In this document: positions 28,821 to 38,800 of the stretch, piece after piece
Layout of the letters: each line of letters begins with the position of its first letter
Numbering within the stretch: position 1 is the stretch's first letter
Source: Zobellia nedashkovskayae
Lineage (GTDB): Bacteria; Bacteroidota; Bacteroidia; Flavobacteriales; Flavobacteriaceae
Assembly (NCBI RefSeq): GCF_015330125.1
Contig: NZ_JADDXR010000002.1
Span: forward strand, 4,104,685 to 4,168,684
Reading direction: 5' to 3'
Length of the DNA stretch: 64,000 bases
Notes under the pieces: model-generated
What the model was told of the DNA's origin: nothing
Seen by the model: only the letters and a program-made list of their open reading frames with translations
Database searches by the model: none
Program-made: the position numbers and the translations under genes

Positions 28821-28856
28821 TTTTGTTTATTGTATGTGTAAAAATAGTAAACAAAA
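28821..28856. promoter_or_regulatory. GTTTA-N18-TAAAC inverted repeat upstream of folE (site 1 of 5)
   Basis: The arms TTTTGTTTA (28821-28829) and TAAACAAAA (28848-28856) are perfect 9-base inverted repeats with exactly 18 bases between. Read toward folE, the outer arm is preceded by TA so that TACTTTTG (28852-28859) matches the TAnnTTTG -7 consensus. A transcript from it would begin within the repeat, which suits an operator blocking initiation. The same layout and spacing occur at four other promoters in the window. Confidence 0.7.
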
Positions 28857-29018
28857 GTATAGCTTTCTATACTAATCTGCCAATTTAATCTTTTTGTATC
28901 AAAAACAGCATCTCTACCTATCTGTCTGCAAACATCAATTTTCATTACTTTTACCATTCAATAAAGTTTGGGATTAGTTTTTATAATTGAAATTTACACG
29001 GATTAAGAATCAAAATAT

Positions 29019-29711
29019 ATGATTAAAGCCAATAATATTAAAAAGTTTTACGGCGATTTAGAAGTTCTAAAAGGTGTAGACCTTCATATAAAAAAAGGAG
29101 AAGTTATTTCTATTGTAGGCGCTTCAGGAGCAGGAAAAACAACTTTATTGCAGATATTAGGTACATTAGATATTCAGTCTAACCCTTCTGATAGTAAACT
29201 TCTAATTAACGGTACCGAAGTAACAACACTGTCTGATAAAAATTTGGCGAAGTTCAGAAACGAGCATATCGGTTTTATTTTTCAATTTCATCAATTGCTT
29301 CCCGAATTTACAGCACTTGAAAACGTTTGTATTCCTGCATTTATAAAAAATACACCTAAAGCTCAGGCTGAAGCAAAAGCAAAGCAACTATTAGATTTTT
29401 TAGGGTTGTCCGCACGATATAATCACAAGCCTAACGAACTTTCTGGTGGCGAACAACAACGTGTAGCTGTGGCCCGTGCATTGGTTAACGACCCTTCTAT
29501 TATTTTTGCGGATGAGCCTAGCGGAAACCTAGATTCCGAAAGTGCCGATAACCTTCATAAACTCTTTTTTGAGCTACGTGATGAATTTGGTCAAACTTTT
29601 GTTATCGTAACTCATAACGAGCAGTTGGCGGATATGGCAGACCGGAAATTAACTATGGTAGATGGTTTAATCGTCAATAAACAAGTAGTCCTTGATTCTC
29701 CGGAACTCTAA
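29019..29711 (+). CDS. ABC transporter ATP-binding protein (LolD/MacB type)
   Basis: A 230-residue ATPase. Walker [10 protein letters not shown] is at residues 34-42, the Q-loop lies in [18 protein letters not shown], the signature [15 protein letters not shown] is near 142, Walker B is [15 protein letters not shown], and the H-loop is [10 protein letters not shown]. The [16 protein letters not shown] stretch is typical of the LolD subgroup that drives lipoprotein release. The permease is not adjacent, as is usual in Bacteroidota, so the system it serves is inferred. Confidence 0.88.
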   Translation: MIKANNIKKFYGDLEVLKGVDLHIKKGEVISIVGASGAGKTTLLQILGTLDIQSNPSDSKLLINGTEVTTLSDKNLAKFRNEHIGFIFQFHQLLPEFTALENVCIPAFIKNTPKAQAEAKAKQLLDFLGLSARYNHKPNELSGGEQQRVAVARALVNDPSIIFADEPSGNLDSESADNLHKLFFELRDEFGQTFVIVTHNEQLADMADRKLTMVDGLIVNKQVVLDSPEL

Positions 29712-29739
29712 TCTATTTTTACTTTAATTTTTATACGGA

Positions 29740-30504
29740 ATGAACCGCACCGAACTGAAGCTGTTTTTGGACGCCAAGGTATTAGAGTATGAGCATCCAA
29801 AATTCTTGGAGACGGACCCTATTCAAATTCCCCATAAATTCTCTCGCAAAGAAGATATTGAAATAAGTGCATTTTTAACGGCAACAATTGCCTGGGGCAA
29901 TCGTAAGAGTATCATTAATAACGCCAATAAGCTAATGGCCCTAATGGGCAATTCGCCTTACGATTACGTCTTAGAATACACTGAGGACAACAATGAAGAG
30001 CTATCTGCTTTCGTACACCGAACTTTTAATGGGAAGGATTTAGGCTACTTTATAAAAAGTCTTCAGAATATCTATATAAATCACGGCGGATTAGAAGCCG
30101 TTTTTGCTAAGCACGCTGCAGGACAAAACATGCAAATTGCTATTTCCGGCTTTAAGAAAATATTCTTTGAACTACCACACCCTTCACGTACCCAGAAACA
30201 TGTTAGTGACCCTTTGAAAGGTTCTGCTGCCAAACGTATCAATATGTTTTTACGATGGATGGTACGCCCGAACACAACTTCAGTAGATTTTGGGATATGG
30301 AAAACTATTACTCCCAGTCAACTATCATGTCCTTTAGATGTTCATTCTGGAAATGTAGGCAGGAAATTGAAGCTACTTACCCGTAAACAAAACGATGCCA
30401 AAGCTCTTGCTGAACTAGATAAAAACTTACGAAAATTGGACCCTATAGACCCTGTTAAATATGACTTCGCTCTTTTTGGTCTAGGTGTTTTTGAGAAGTT
30501 TTAA
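29740..30504 (+). CDS. TIGR02757 family protein
   Basis: A 254-residue conserved protein found widely in Bacteroidota. Visible conserved pieces are FSRKEDIEISAFLTATIAWGNRKSIINNANKLMALMG, KRINMFLRWMVRPN, GIWKTITPSQLSCPLDVHSGNVGRKLKLL and LDPIDPVKYDFALFGLGVFEK. The helical pattern with NMFLRWM and LDVHSGNVGR recalls HhH-GPD-type DNA glycosylases, but without the expected catalytic Lys/Asp arrangement being clear to me. It begins 28 bases after the ABC ATPase gene. Function unknown. Confidence 0.82.
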   Translation: MNRTELKLFLDAKVLEYEHPKFLETDPIQIPHKFSRKEDIEISAFLTATIAWGNRKSIINNANKLMALMGNSPYDYVLEYTEDNNEELSAFVHRTFNGKDLGYFIKSLQNIYINHGGLEAVFAKHAAGQNMQIAISGFKKIFFELPHPSRTQKHVSDPLKGSAAKRINMFLRWMVRPNTTSVDFGIWKTITPSQLSCPLDVHSGNVGRKLKLLTRKQNDAKALAELDKNLRKLDPIDPVKYDFALFGLGVFEKF

Positions 30505-30548
30505 AATAATAATAAGAATACATAAGAACATTAAATACAATGTATTAC

Positions 30549-31424
30549 CTATAAATACCTCTTTTTAAACTCTAAAGGTGTCATCTTTGTTTTTGTTTTG
30601 AATATCCGTGAAAAATAGGCATAATCATCATAGCCCAGCAGTTCAGAAACATGAGACAAGGAATTTCCTGAATGCACTATAAGTCGCTTTGCCTCTAAGA
30701 GAATATGTTCCTGAATTAATTCCGTTGTGGTCTTTCCCAAAGTACTTTTCGTTACCCGGGTTAAATGCTTTGTAGTAATGTTCAGTTTGTCTGCATAAAA
30801 ATGAGCCTGCTTTTCAGTTTTATAAAATACTTCAATAGCCCGTTCCAAGTCAGAAAGTATCTTTAGATAAGTAGACGAAAGTGTGTTTTCTGTTATATCA
30901 AAAACAGTATAAATTCTACTTAAATCTATGTATACAAGACTAATGAGACTCGCTAATTTTTGTTTTTTATAAACTACATTGGTATGGTACTCTACATTGA
31001 TTTCATTAAAACGACTAGCTATTTTTTGAAGTTCTATAGTTGATAGATGGAGATTAGGCGGATTCTTATAAGAATAGTAAAAAGGAAGTTGATTAACCTT
31101 AACATCAGAAATACTCAACTCAAAGAAAGACTGTGTGTGAAAGAAAATATATCCTTCAGCAGGTGAATCAAAATTCCAGCTATGAGTTTGCCCTGGTTTT
31201 AGAAAAAATAAGCTCCCTTCTTTTATAGGGTATGAACTAAAATCTATTTCGTGTGTACCACTCCCCTTTAAGAATAGGACACATAAGTAAAAATCGTGCT
31301 TATGAGACTTATGTACAATTGCTTCATTATTCTTTAAATGAGTTGCTAAATCATTACTATAAAACTCAACCGTTGCATTTGCATCCTCAAACTGTTCTAT
31401 ATGTAATATTGGCAAAACCTTCAT
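30549..31424 (-). CDS. AraC family transcriptional regulator
   Basis: A 291-residue regulator with an N-terminal cupin-like sensor (HDFYLCVLFLKGSGTHEIDFSSYPIKEGSLFFLKPGQTHSW, about residues 40-85). A linker with helices follows, then a C-terminal two-HTH AraC domain of about 100 residues (FYADKLNITTKHLTRVTKSTLGKTTTELI ... VSELLGYDDYAYFSRIFKTKTKMTPLEFKKRY). It stands alone, divergent from the DUF983 gene. Its targets and effector are unknown. Confidence 0.92.
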   Translation of the reverse strand: MKVLPILHIEQFEDANATVEFYSNDLATHLKNNEAIVHKSHKHDFYLCVLFLKGSGTHEIDFSSYPIKEGSLFFLKPGQTHSWNFDSPAEGYIFFHTQSFFELSISDVKVNQLPFYYSYKNPPNLHLSTIELQKIASRFNEINVEYHTNVVYKKQKLASLISLVYIDLSRIYTVFDITENTLSSTYLKILSDLERAIEVFYKTEKQAHFYADKLNITTKHLTRVTKSTLGKTTTELIQEHILLEAKRLIVHSGNSLSHVSELLGYDDYAYFSRIFKTKTKMTPLEFKKRYL

Positions 31425-31593
31425 GAAAGCAAATTATGTCCTAAAAGTACAAAAAGCTGCGATAAGTCTATAAGTGCTCAACATCTTATGTGCTTTAAAT
31501 TTGCACGGTGATTGAATAACTAGCTAATCGTTATTCGTTTCAAAAGTGAGATTATAAATTCATCAAATTTCAAACTATCTAAAAAAAGAGGAT

Positions 31594-31989
31594 ATGAAAT
31601 TTTTAAAAGGGACAAAGGTTTACAGCATATTTACGGGAACTTGCCCTGTTTGTCAAAACGAAAGCATGTATAAGGAATCTAATCCTTATCAAATTTCTAG
31701 TACTTTAAAAATGGAAGAGCGCTGTAGCCACTGTCACACAAAGTACAAAATAGAACCTTCTTTCTTTTATGGAGCAATGTATGTTAGTTACCCAGTGGGT
31801 CTCTTTTTTGCAAGTATCGCCCTATTTCTTTGTTTTTTTATTCTTCATCTGAGTCTTTTAACCACATTTCTGGTTATTGTAGTAGAAATGATTTTGGTAC
31901 TACCTATAATTCTACGTTTATCTAGAAATATTTGGATTAACTTCTTTCTACATTACAAACGACCTCTTAAAAGTGAACAGAAGGCTTAA
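31594..31989 (+). CDS. DUF983 membrane protein with zinc-ribbon-like cysteines
   Basis: A 131-residue protein. Two CxxC pairs, CPVC near residue 15 and CSHCH near 39, form a probable zinc ribbon. The family segment IEPSFFYGAMYVSYPVGLFFAS follows, with two hydrophobic helices, the second being TFLVIVVEMILVLPIILRLSRNIW. This is the DUF983 layout, which is of unknown function and found across Bacteroidota and Alphaproteobacteria. Confidence 0.88.
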   Translation: MKFLKGTKVYSIFTGTCPVCQNESMYKESNPYQISSTLKMEERCSHCHTKYKIEPSFFYGAMYVSYPVGLFFASIALFLCFFILHLSLLTTFLVIVVEMILVLPIILRLSRNIWINFFLHYKRPLKSEQKA

Positions 31990-32004
31990 TTACAGCCTTA
32001 AAGA

Positions 32005-32580
32005 CTAAGACGCAATAAGTTCGTCTAAAATTTGCCTGAATTTTTTAGCATTCCAATCCGTAGAACCTGTCTCCTTTATGACAATTTTTCCGCTTTTATC
32101 TATGATAAAGTTGGTAGGAATGCTCTTTTCATTAAGTTCGTTAGGTGCTTGCATTCTAGGAATATATACCGGTAAAGTATACTGCTTTTTGTTTAAAAAC
32201 TCCTTCACAACTTCGGGTTCCTCGTTAGTCAACAAAATAAATTGTACCGAATCCCCATAATCATCATATACTTTTTGGATACTAGGCATTTCAGCAATAC
32301 AAGGTGGACACCACGTAGCCCAATAACTGATAAAACTTACTTTTTCCTTACCTACTTCTATAGATGAGGTTGCACCATCCAAAGTGGTTACCTGATACGA
32401 AAATGGTTGTAGTGAGATTTGGTCTTCCTCTTCTAACGCTGAAGGAGAAAAGAATTGCATTTTTAAATTATTCAAAGCAACCTGAATGGGCTTTCTCGTC
32501 TGTGGTATAATTAATAGCAGAACGAAGACAAATAGCACACCATCACTGATACTTAATTTTCTTTTTTTCATAGGTAGCAA
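32005..32580 (-). CDS. TlpA-like thiol-disulfide oxidoreductase
   Basis: This 191-residue thioredoxin-fold protein is held in the membrane by an N-terminal segment (LSISDGVLFVFVLLLIIPQ), with the catalytic domain in the periplasm. The active site is WATWCPPCIAEM near residue 90, and the cis-Pro loop is NEKSIPTNFIIDKSG. Typical roles are reducing disulfides for cytochrome c maturation or other exported proteins. It is convergent with DUF983 with a 15-base gap. Confidence 0.92.
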   Translation of the reverse strand: MLPMKKRKLSISDGVLFVFVLLLIIPQTRKPIQVALNNLKMQFFSPSALEEEDQISLQPFSYQVTTLDGATSSIEVGKEKVSFISYWATWCPPCIAEMPSIQKVYDDYGDSVQFILLTNEEPEVVKEFLNKKQYTLPVYIPRMQAPNELNEKSIPTNFIIDKSGKIVIKETGSTDWNAKKFRQILDELIAS

Positions 32581-32640
32581 ATGTACTAGCTGCGAAACTA
32601 AATGCTGCCTAAAATGACTTTAGTCTAAATTAAGAACAAC

Positions 32641-32997
32641 TTAATTCGTTTCGCTCAATTTCTTAAACTGCTTATATACCCATTGCTTTTCTTGAAGAGA
32701 AAACTCTTTATTTTCGAACCAGTCGTGGGCGGCTATTTTTTCGTTTTCAATTTGTGCGGTTCTAATGGCATCTAACGATACCAAATGCCAATGCACTCCT
32801 TTGTGACGATTTACAGAATAACCAATGCCTTCAGTTATATAAGATATTTTAGGCTGGTTAATTAGCTTAACTCCGTTTCTTAGAACTGCCAAAGTCTTGG
32901 TCAGCTCCACAACTTCTGAAAAAGAATACCTTATAAAATCGTTAAAACCCTCTTGCTTGGTATTATATAATTTGTCTCCTATTTCTAGTTCTTTCAT
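32641..32997 (-). CDS. Conserved hypothetical protein
   Basis: A 118-residue soluble protein with no signal peptide. It begins MKELEIGDKLYN and has a beta-rich first half (FSEVVELTKTLAVLRNGVKLINQP), a central WHLVSLDAI segment and a helical tail (LQEKQWVYKQFKKL). I do not recognise a family. Codon use looks like its neighbours. It lies between TlpA and the TIM-barrel gene on the same strand, but with gaps of 60 bases and more. Confidence 0.6.
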   Translation of the reverse strand: MKELEIGDKLYNTKQEGFNDFIRYSFSEVVELTKTLAVLRNGVKLINQPKISYITEGIGYSVNRHKGVHWHLVSLDAIRTAQIENEKIAAHDWFENKEFSLQEKQWVYKQFKKLSETN

Positions 32998-33152
32998 AGC
33001 TATAAAAGCATGTAAATTTAATGGCTTTAAATGGTTTACAAAGAATTTGAATGTCAGAAATTATTAACAAATTTTGTAGTGGTAAGTTAGAAGACTGACC
33101 TTTAAGTCTCCACACTAAAAGTTCATAATTTTACTCAAACGAAATATGTAAA

Positions 33153-33186
33153 TAAAAAAACCACTGCCTTACGACAGTGGTTTTAA
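33153..33186 (-). terminator. Terminator after the TIM-barrel protein gene
   Basis: AAAACCACTG and CAGTGGTTTT form a perfect 10-base stem with a short loop and a T-run on the minus strand, just past the gene ending at 33206. Confidence 0.9.
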
Positions 33187-33205
33187 ATGAATAAGTTGCT
33201 TTTAT

Positions 33206-34063
33206 CTAATTAAAGCCAAACTTTTTTAATCCTTCATGGCTTACTTTTATAGCCTCTAAGGGCTTCATGGTAAATGTTTTATCCTGCTCTACCATATAGT
33301 ACTTCATACCAGACAGTTTCTTTTGTGCTTGAATTGGCCCAAAATCAATACTACCCGTTCCTACAGGAGCAAACCACCCATCTTCATTCATATCTTTAAC
33401 ATGCCAAATCTTAAATCTTTTTGGATACTTTTTGAAATAAGATACCGGGTCTGCACCAGCTTTTGTCACCCAAAATAAGTCCATTTGAAAGTTAACATAT
33501 TTTGGATTACAGTTTTCCAACAGATAATCTATAACCACTACTCCGTTTTCATCTTTCTTAAATTCAAAATCATGATTATGATAAAGTAATTTAAGCCCTG
33601 CTTTTTTACATTTCTCCCCTAATATATCTAAAATACCTGCAAGGTTTTCTGCGCCTCCTGTCATACCCATTACCATACCTTCTTCTTGAAAGGTAAAAAG
33701 ACCCATTGGTGGAATAGGAATAACAAAATACTTAAAGCCGGCAGCCTTAACATCCGCAATCATAGCATCTGCATTTTCTAAAGTAACTGAAGCTTGGTGA
33801 CTACTAATTGGCTTTAAGCCCATTTCTTTTAGCGTTTTTTTAAACTCTATTGGGGTCATTCCGTAAAACTTGCCATTATCATAACCTGCGGCTTCAATAT
33901 ACTTATAACCGGCATCAGCTACAGCTTGCAAAGTAGTTTTGGCATCAGAAGCCATATCATCCCTAAGGGTATATAAAGCTAGTCCTCCATAACTATCTTG
34001 GGCATTTACAAATGAGGTTGATATCATTAAAAAACAGACCAGTAGTAATTGAATTTTTTTCAT
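33206..34063 (-). CDS. Exported sugar phosphate isomerase/epimerase-like TIM-barrel protein
   Basis: A 285-residue xylose-isomerase-like barrel with a Sec signal peptide ending in FVNAQ. Probable metal ligands of the AP-endonuclease-2 fold are visible: E in KYIEAAGYDNG, H in SHQASV, H in YHNHDFEF, D in VNFQMDLFWV, H in KIWHVKDM and E in YMVEQDK. Related proteins act on sugars or inositols in the periplasm of Bacteroidota. No sugar operon surrounds it, so the substrate is open. Confidence 0.85.
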   Translation of the reverse strand: MKKIQLLLVCFLMISTSFVNAQDSYGGLALYTLRDDMASDAKTTLQAVADAGYKYIEAAGYDNGKFYGMTPIEFKKTLKEMGLKPISSHQASVTLENADAMIADVKAAGFKYFVIPIPPMGLFTFQEEGMVMGMTGGAENLAGILDILGEKCKKAGLKLLYHNHDFEFKKDENGVVVIDYLLENCNPKYVNFQMDLFWVTKAGADPVSYFKKYPKRFKIWHVKDMNEDGWFAPVGTGSIDFGPIQAQKKLSGMKYYMVEQDKTFTMKPLEAIKVSHEGLKKFGFN

Positions 34064-34242
34064 TATTGTTTGAGTTTTGTGTAGTACGCTAAGATACTAC
34101 ATCTCCATAAAAATAAACTGACTGATAATCGTAAAATTTGGGTTGCACATAATTTTAAAATGTGTACTGGACAAAATTCTATGCTGTATAGTTTTAAAAA
34201 GGCATTCAAAAAATGTAGTTTTAAACTTTAAATCCATTCGCT

Positions 34243-34638
34243 ATGCAATGTCCATGCAATCCTCAAAAAGATTATACTGATTGCTGTCAAAAAGCCCATA
34301 ATGATATTCTAAGCGTCAAAACCGCGGAGGCCCTAATGCGATCACGTTATAGCGCTTTTGTATTGGCCAATATAAAGTATCTACAAAAGAGTCACCATAG
34401 CACTACCCGACCAAACAAACGAGAAAAACGTAAAATTGAAGCTTGGACTAAATCTGTAAACTGGTTGAAGTTAGAAATTTTAAATTCTACCAAAGAAACC
34501 GCAACAGATACTGAAGGGACAGTAGAGTTCAAGGCCTTTTATATCGAAAACGGCCAAATGGGCGTCATTCATGAAAACTCTAATTTCAGTAAAGAAAACG
34601 GTCATTGGGTTTATGCTAATGGAGAGCATTCCTCCTAA
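34243..34638 (+). CDS. YchJ family protein with SEC-C motif
   Basis: A 131-residue protein starting MQCPCNPQKDYTDCCQ, a SEC-C-type cysteine cluster likely to bind zinc. The YchJ core follows (AEALMRSRYSAFVLANIKYLQKSHH ... VEFKAFYIENGQMGVIHENSNFSKENGHWVYANG), an NTF2-like fold. The family is widespread but of unknown function. The gene is alone between two minus-strand blocks. Confidence 0.9.
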   Translation: MQCPCNPQKDYTDCCQKAHNDILSVKTAEALMRSRYSAFVLANIKYLQKSHHSTTRPNKREKRKIEAWTKSVNWLKLEILNSTKETATDTEGTVEFKAFYIENGQMGVIHENSNFSKENGHWVYANGEHSS

Positions 34639-34663
34639 ACAATTAAAACTTTACTAGACTAAA

Positions 34664-35812
34664 CTATTCCCCACCAATAAGATTAAAGGTTCCTTTTGTT
34701 AATATTTTATTTTCTATAGTTAGTCCTTCCATTGAGGTCAGCGCGATATTTCCTTTATTGGTATTGCCCACTTGTACCGAAACCGAGTCAAAATAATACC
34801 CTTCATCCGTTTCTTCGTTTAACCTTAAGATCGAATGAATGTTTTCTATGGCAACAACTGCAGTTTCAGGTATCGCATTAGCCTCGGATACTTCCGTAAT
34901 AATTTCGGCCTCTACAAACATCCCCGGCAAGAAATGGGCTTCTTTTTCATTTTTAAGATGTGCATGAATCTTTATTGTCCTATTTTCTTCAATAGAAGTA
35001 CCTATTAGGTGGACTTCCGCTTTAAAAATATTGGCTGAAGATTCTGGGACTTTAAAATTGATTTCTTGCCCCTTTTTTAATTTCATAATATCCTTTTCGA
35101 ATACTGATAATTCTAGATGAATATGCTCATTATCTATGATTTCCATTATGGATGTTGCAGGGGAGACATACGTACCCCTAGTCACATCAACCTTTGTTAT
35201 ACTTCCCGAAATAGGTGCATAAATAGTGGCTACGGAACTCATATTTCCATTCTCTACCTGTGCCGGGGAAATATTTAAAAGTGTCAACTGTTTGCGTAGA
35301 CCATTGTATTGCGCCATAGTGGTTTTATAATTACTTTCTGATTGTAAAAAACTTTTTTGAGAAGTGATGTTTTCTTCCATCATCGTTTTTTGCCTCAAAT
35401 ATTCAGACTTAAGGAATTCTAATTTTCCATTCACCTCCATATAGTCCTGCTGCAATGTAATAAAGTCAGGGTTTTCAATTGTAACCAGCGCTTGGCCCCT
35501 GCGTACCTTATCTCCTATCAACAAAGGAACCGTCTTTATGTATCCGCCCATGGTAGCATTTACCTCCGCCCTATTTTCTGGCGGCACATCAATCATTCCA
35601 CTAGTTTTTACAGTTATGGGAAAAGACATAGATACAATGCTGCCCATGGCCATTTTACTGCGTTCAAATTGTACTTTGGACACAAATATTCTACTATCTG
35701 CTGTTTCTTCTTTTTGTGTTTCTACTTTACCATTTTCTGATTGCTTATCGCCACAACTAAAAAAGGTTACAAGTAAGCTTAAGGTTAGTATATTATATAT
35801 GGTGCGTTGCAT
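34664..35812 (-). CDS. RND efflux periplasmic adaptor, CusB/CzcB type, lipoprotein
   Basis: A 382-residue membrane-fusion protein with a lipobox (LLVTFFSCGDKQ, Cys near 20). It then has the beta-barrel/lipoyl arrangement: VNATMGGYIKTVPLLIGDKVRRGQALVTIENPDF (lipoyl half), a helical hairpin (residues about 120-180), VATIYAPISGSITKVDVTRGTYVSPATSIMEI (second lipoyl half) and the C-terminal barrels (LPGMFVEAEI). It is the last gene of the metal efflux operon, beginning 10 bases after the pump gene, and links pump and outer-membrane factor. Confidence 0.92.
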   Translation of the reverse strand: MQRTIYNILTLSLLVTFFSCGDKQSENGKVETQKEETADSRIFVSKVQFERSKMAMGSIVSMSFPITVKTSGMIDVPPENRAEVNATMGGYIKTVPLLIGDKVRRGQALVTIENPDFITLQQDYMEVNGKLEFLKSEYLRQKTMMEENITSQKSFLQSESNYKTTMAQYNGLRKQLTLLNISPAQVENGNMSSVATIYAPISGSITKVDVTRGTYVSPATSIMEIIDNEHIHLELSVFEKDIMKLKKGQEINFKVPESSANIFKAEVHLIGTSIEENRTIKIHAHLKNEKEAHFLPGMFVEAEIITEVSEANAIPETAVVAIENIHSILRLNEETDEGYYFDSVSVQVGNTNKGNIALTSMEGLTIENKILTKGTFNLIGGE

Positions 35813-35822
35813 AATGCGTATA

Positions 35823-38800
35823 TTAAAGGGTTAGGTAATTTATAGCGATTACTATTTGGTTGTACTGCTCTAACTTGTCTAGATAATCTAGTTTAACCTC
35901 ATAGGCGCTTTCTAAGCTTTGTATATATTGATAAAAATCTACTTCGCCATTTTTGAAGCTGCCGTTGGCCGTTTTTAAAATTTCGTCCGATAAGGCGGTT
36001 CCTTCTTGCTCATAATAATCGAGTGAATTCATCAATTGATCCATTTGCGCTTTGAGTGATACGTACTTGGCATTCAGTTGAATTTCGTACTCATTATATT
36101 CTTTGGCGGCTATTTCTTTTGCAAAACCAGCAGCTTTGATTTTAGAAGCCTGTCCACCAAATAATATAGGAATCCTTAGTCCTAATTGATACCCATATAA
36201 ATCACTATTTAGCCCGGAATTGGTTCCTTGAAAATAATTAAGGCTGATATCTGGCAACAAACGCTGTTTTTCAAAACCATGTTGAAACTTTAATACCGAT
36301 ATCCTATTTTGGTAATAGTCCAATTCTGGATTTTCATGAGAATTTACAGCATTAAAACTCACCTTTAAGACAGGCTCATTCGCTATTTGTAGTGTGTCTT
36401 TTGACTGTACTACTTTCAATAAATCAACATAAGCCAATGCTACATTCTGTTGTGCTTCAAGGTATTTTAAACTAATTTGTTTTTGTTTTGAGGTAGCGGT
36501 AATTTTTTCCAAATAATTGGTTTCACCCAATTCAAAACGCCTTGCCGCCATATTAGAAAAACTGAAATACAAACTATCTAATGTTTCTAAAACCCGTTGT
36601 TTTTCTCTGGCTATTTGATAGGCGAAATAGGCGCTTGTAACTTTTCTTTTTAACCCTTTTTCCCTTATTTCATAGGAACTTCCCGCTAAAGCTAGATTAG
36701 CTTTATTGAGTTTCTTCTCTGAAAAATAAACTGTTGGAAACCTAAAGTCTTGCTGTATGCCATACACTCGTAATGGTTCATTGTTTGATGCCAAATTATT
36801 CTCATCAAACTCATAATACACATGGGTCTTATCAAAACTAAAAGCACTGTTGACCAGTGCACTAGATTGGTCCACTTCTAACCTATTGGCATTAAGACCT
36901 GCATTATTTTCAATAGCCATTGAAATTAAAGTCTCCAGATTCACTGGACTTTTTTGCGCATTGCTATTTATCGTAAAAAGCAGTAATAGCAATGTTAGTC
37001 CAGTAAGTTTATTTCCTTTAGCTAATGTCCTTACCTTATTAGGTGAATCAAAATACGAATACAATACTGGCAATACGACCAAGGTTAAAAGTGTTGCGGT
37101 AATCAAACCACCTATAACTACCGTGGCCAATGGCCTTTGTACTTCCGCTCCTGCATTTGTTGAAATCGCCATGGGTAAAAACCCAAAAGCAGCTGCCATT
37201 GCGGTCAATAAGACAGCTCGCAACCTGTCTTTAGCCCCATGTTTAATCAGCTCATTAATATCATTAAACTGATTTGTTTTTTTAAGCTCTTTAAAATGTT
37301 CAATCAATACAATCCCGTTAAGTACCGCTATTCCAAAAAGGGCAATAAAACCAACTCCAGCGGATATGCTAAAAGGCAGGCCACGTATCCATAGCAAAAA
37401 CACGCCACCTACTGCAGCTAGAGGTATGGCGGAATAAATCATTAATGCTTCTTTAACCGATTTGAATGCAAAATAAAGGAGCACAAAAATCAGCACCAAG
37501 GAAATAGGTACTGCGACCATTAACCTAGCTTTTGCACTTTGAAGATTTTCAAACTGGCCGCCATAAGTTATGGAATACCCCACAGGTAAGGTTATATTAT
37601 CATTAATCAATTGCTGCACATCATTAACCACCGATTGTAAATCCCGGTTGCGCACATTGATACCCACTACAATTCTACGTCTGGTATCATCACGAGATAT
37701 TTTTGCAGCCCCTTTTTTATAGGTAATATCAGCCAATTCACTTAGTGGAACTTTACCTCCTCTAGGCACGTCTATATAGAAGTTTTTTAGGTTGTCCATA
37801 TCCTGCCGTAATTTCTCGTCCAGACGTACCACAAGGTCAAAACGTCTTTCGCCCTCAAAAACATTTCCTGCGCTACGGCCTGCAAACCCCATGGAAACTA
37901 TATCATTCACCTCTTGGATATTCAGGCCATAACGCGCAATTTTAGCTCGATTAAATTTTACGTTCATTTCAGGAAGTCCCGCTATTTTCTCTACCGAAAT
38001 ATCTGCGGCACCGTCCACATTTTTAATTAATGCACCAATTTCATTTCCTTTTTTTGCAAGAATATCAAGATCATCACCAAATATTTTGATGGCAATATCC
38101 GCACGAACTCCGGTAATAAGCTCATTAAACCGCATTTCAATAGGTTGTGTGAATTCTACTTCCATTCCCGGGATTATGGATAGCGCTTCTTTGAACAGAT
38201 CTGCCAATTCATCCTTTGAACTGGCAGAAGTCCACTCGCTTTTGGGTTCTAAAACAATAATAACATCACTCTCTTCCATAGACATGGGATCCGTTGGCAC
38301 TTCTGCAGCACCAATGCGCGTAACGACCTGTTTTACTTCAGGAAAATTATCTATTAAAATATTCTCTATTTGGGTGGTGATTTCTACAGTATTACTTAAA
38401 GAGGTTCCCGTTTTAAGTACAGGCTGAATAACAAAATCGCCCTCATCTAATGTCGGTACAAATTCGCCTCCCATACTAGCGTACAAATACACTGACACCG
38501 CCAACAAAAGTCCCGCAATACCCAATACCATTCGTTTGCTATATAAAGCCCAATGAATAATAGGTTCGTACTTGGAGTTCAGCCAATTCATAAAACGTAT
38601 GGATATATTCTTATCCGATGCCTTAGAAGGCTTCAAAAACAGAGAAGCAGCTACAGGAACATAAGTGAAACATAGCAACATTGCACCTATAAGGGCAAAG
38701 CTGAAGGTTAAGGCCATGGGTTTAAACATTTTTCCTTCAACACCAGATAGAGATAGAATAGGGATAAACACAATTAAAATAATCAATTGCCCAAATATGG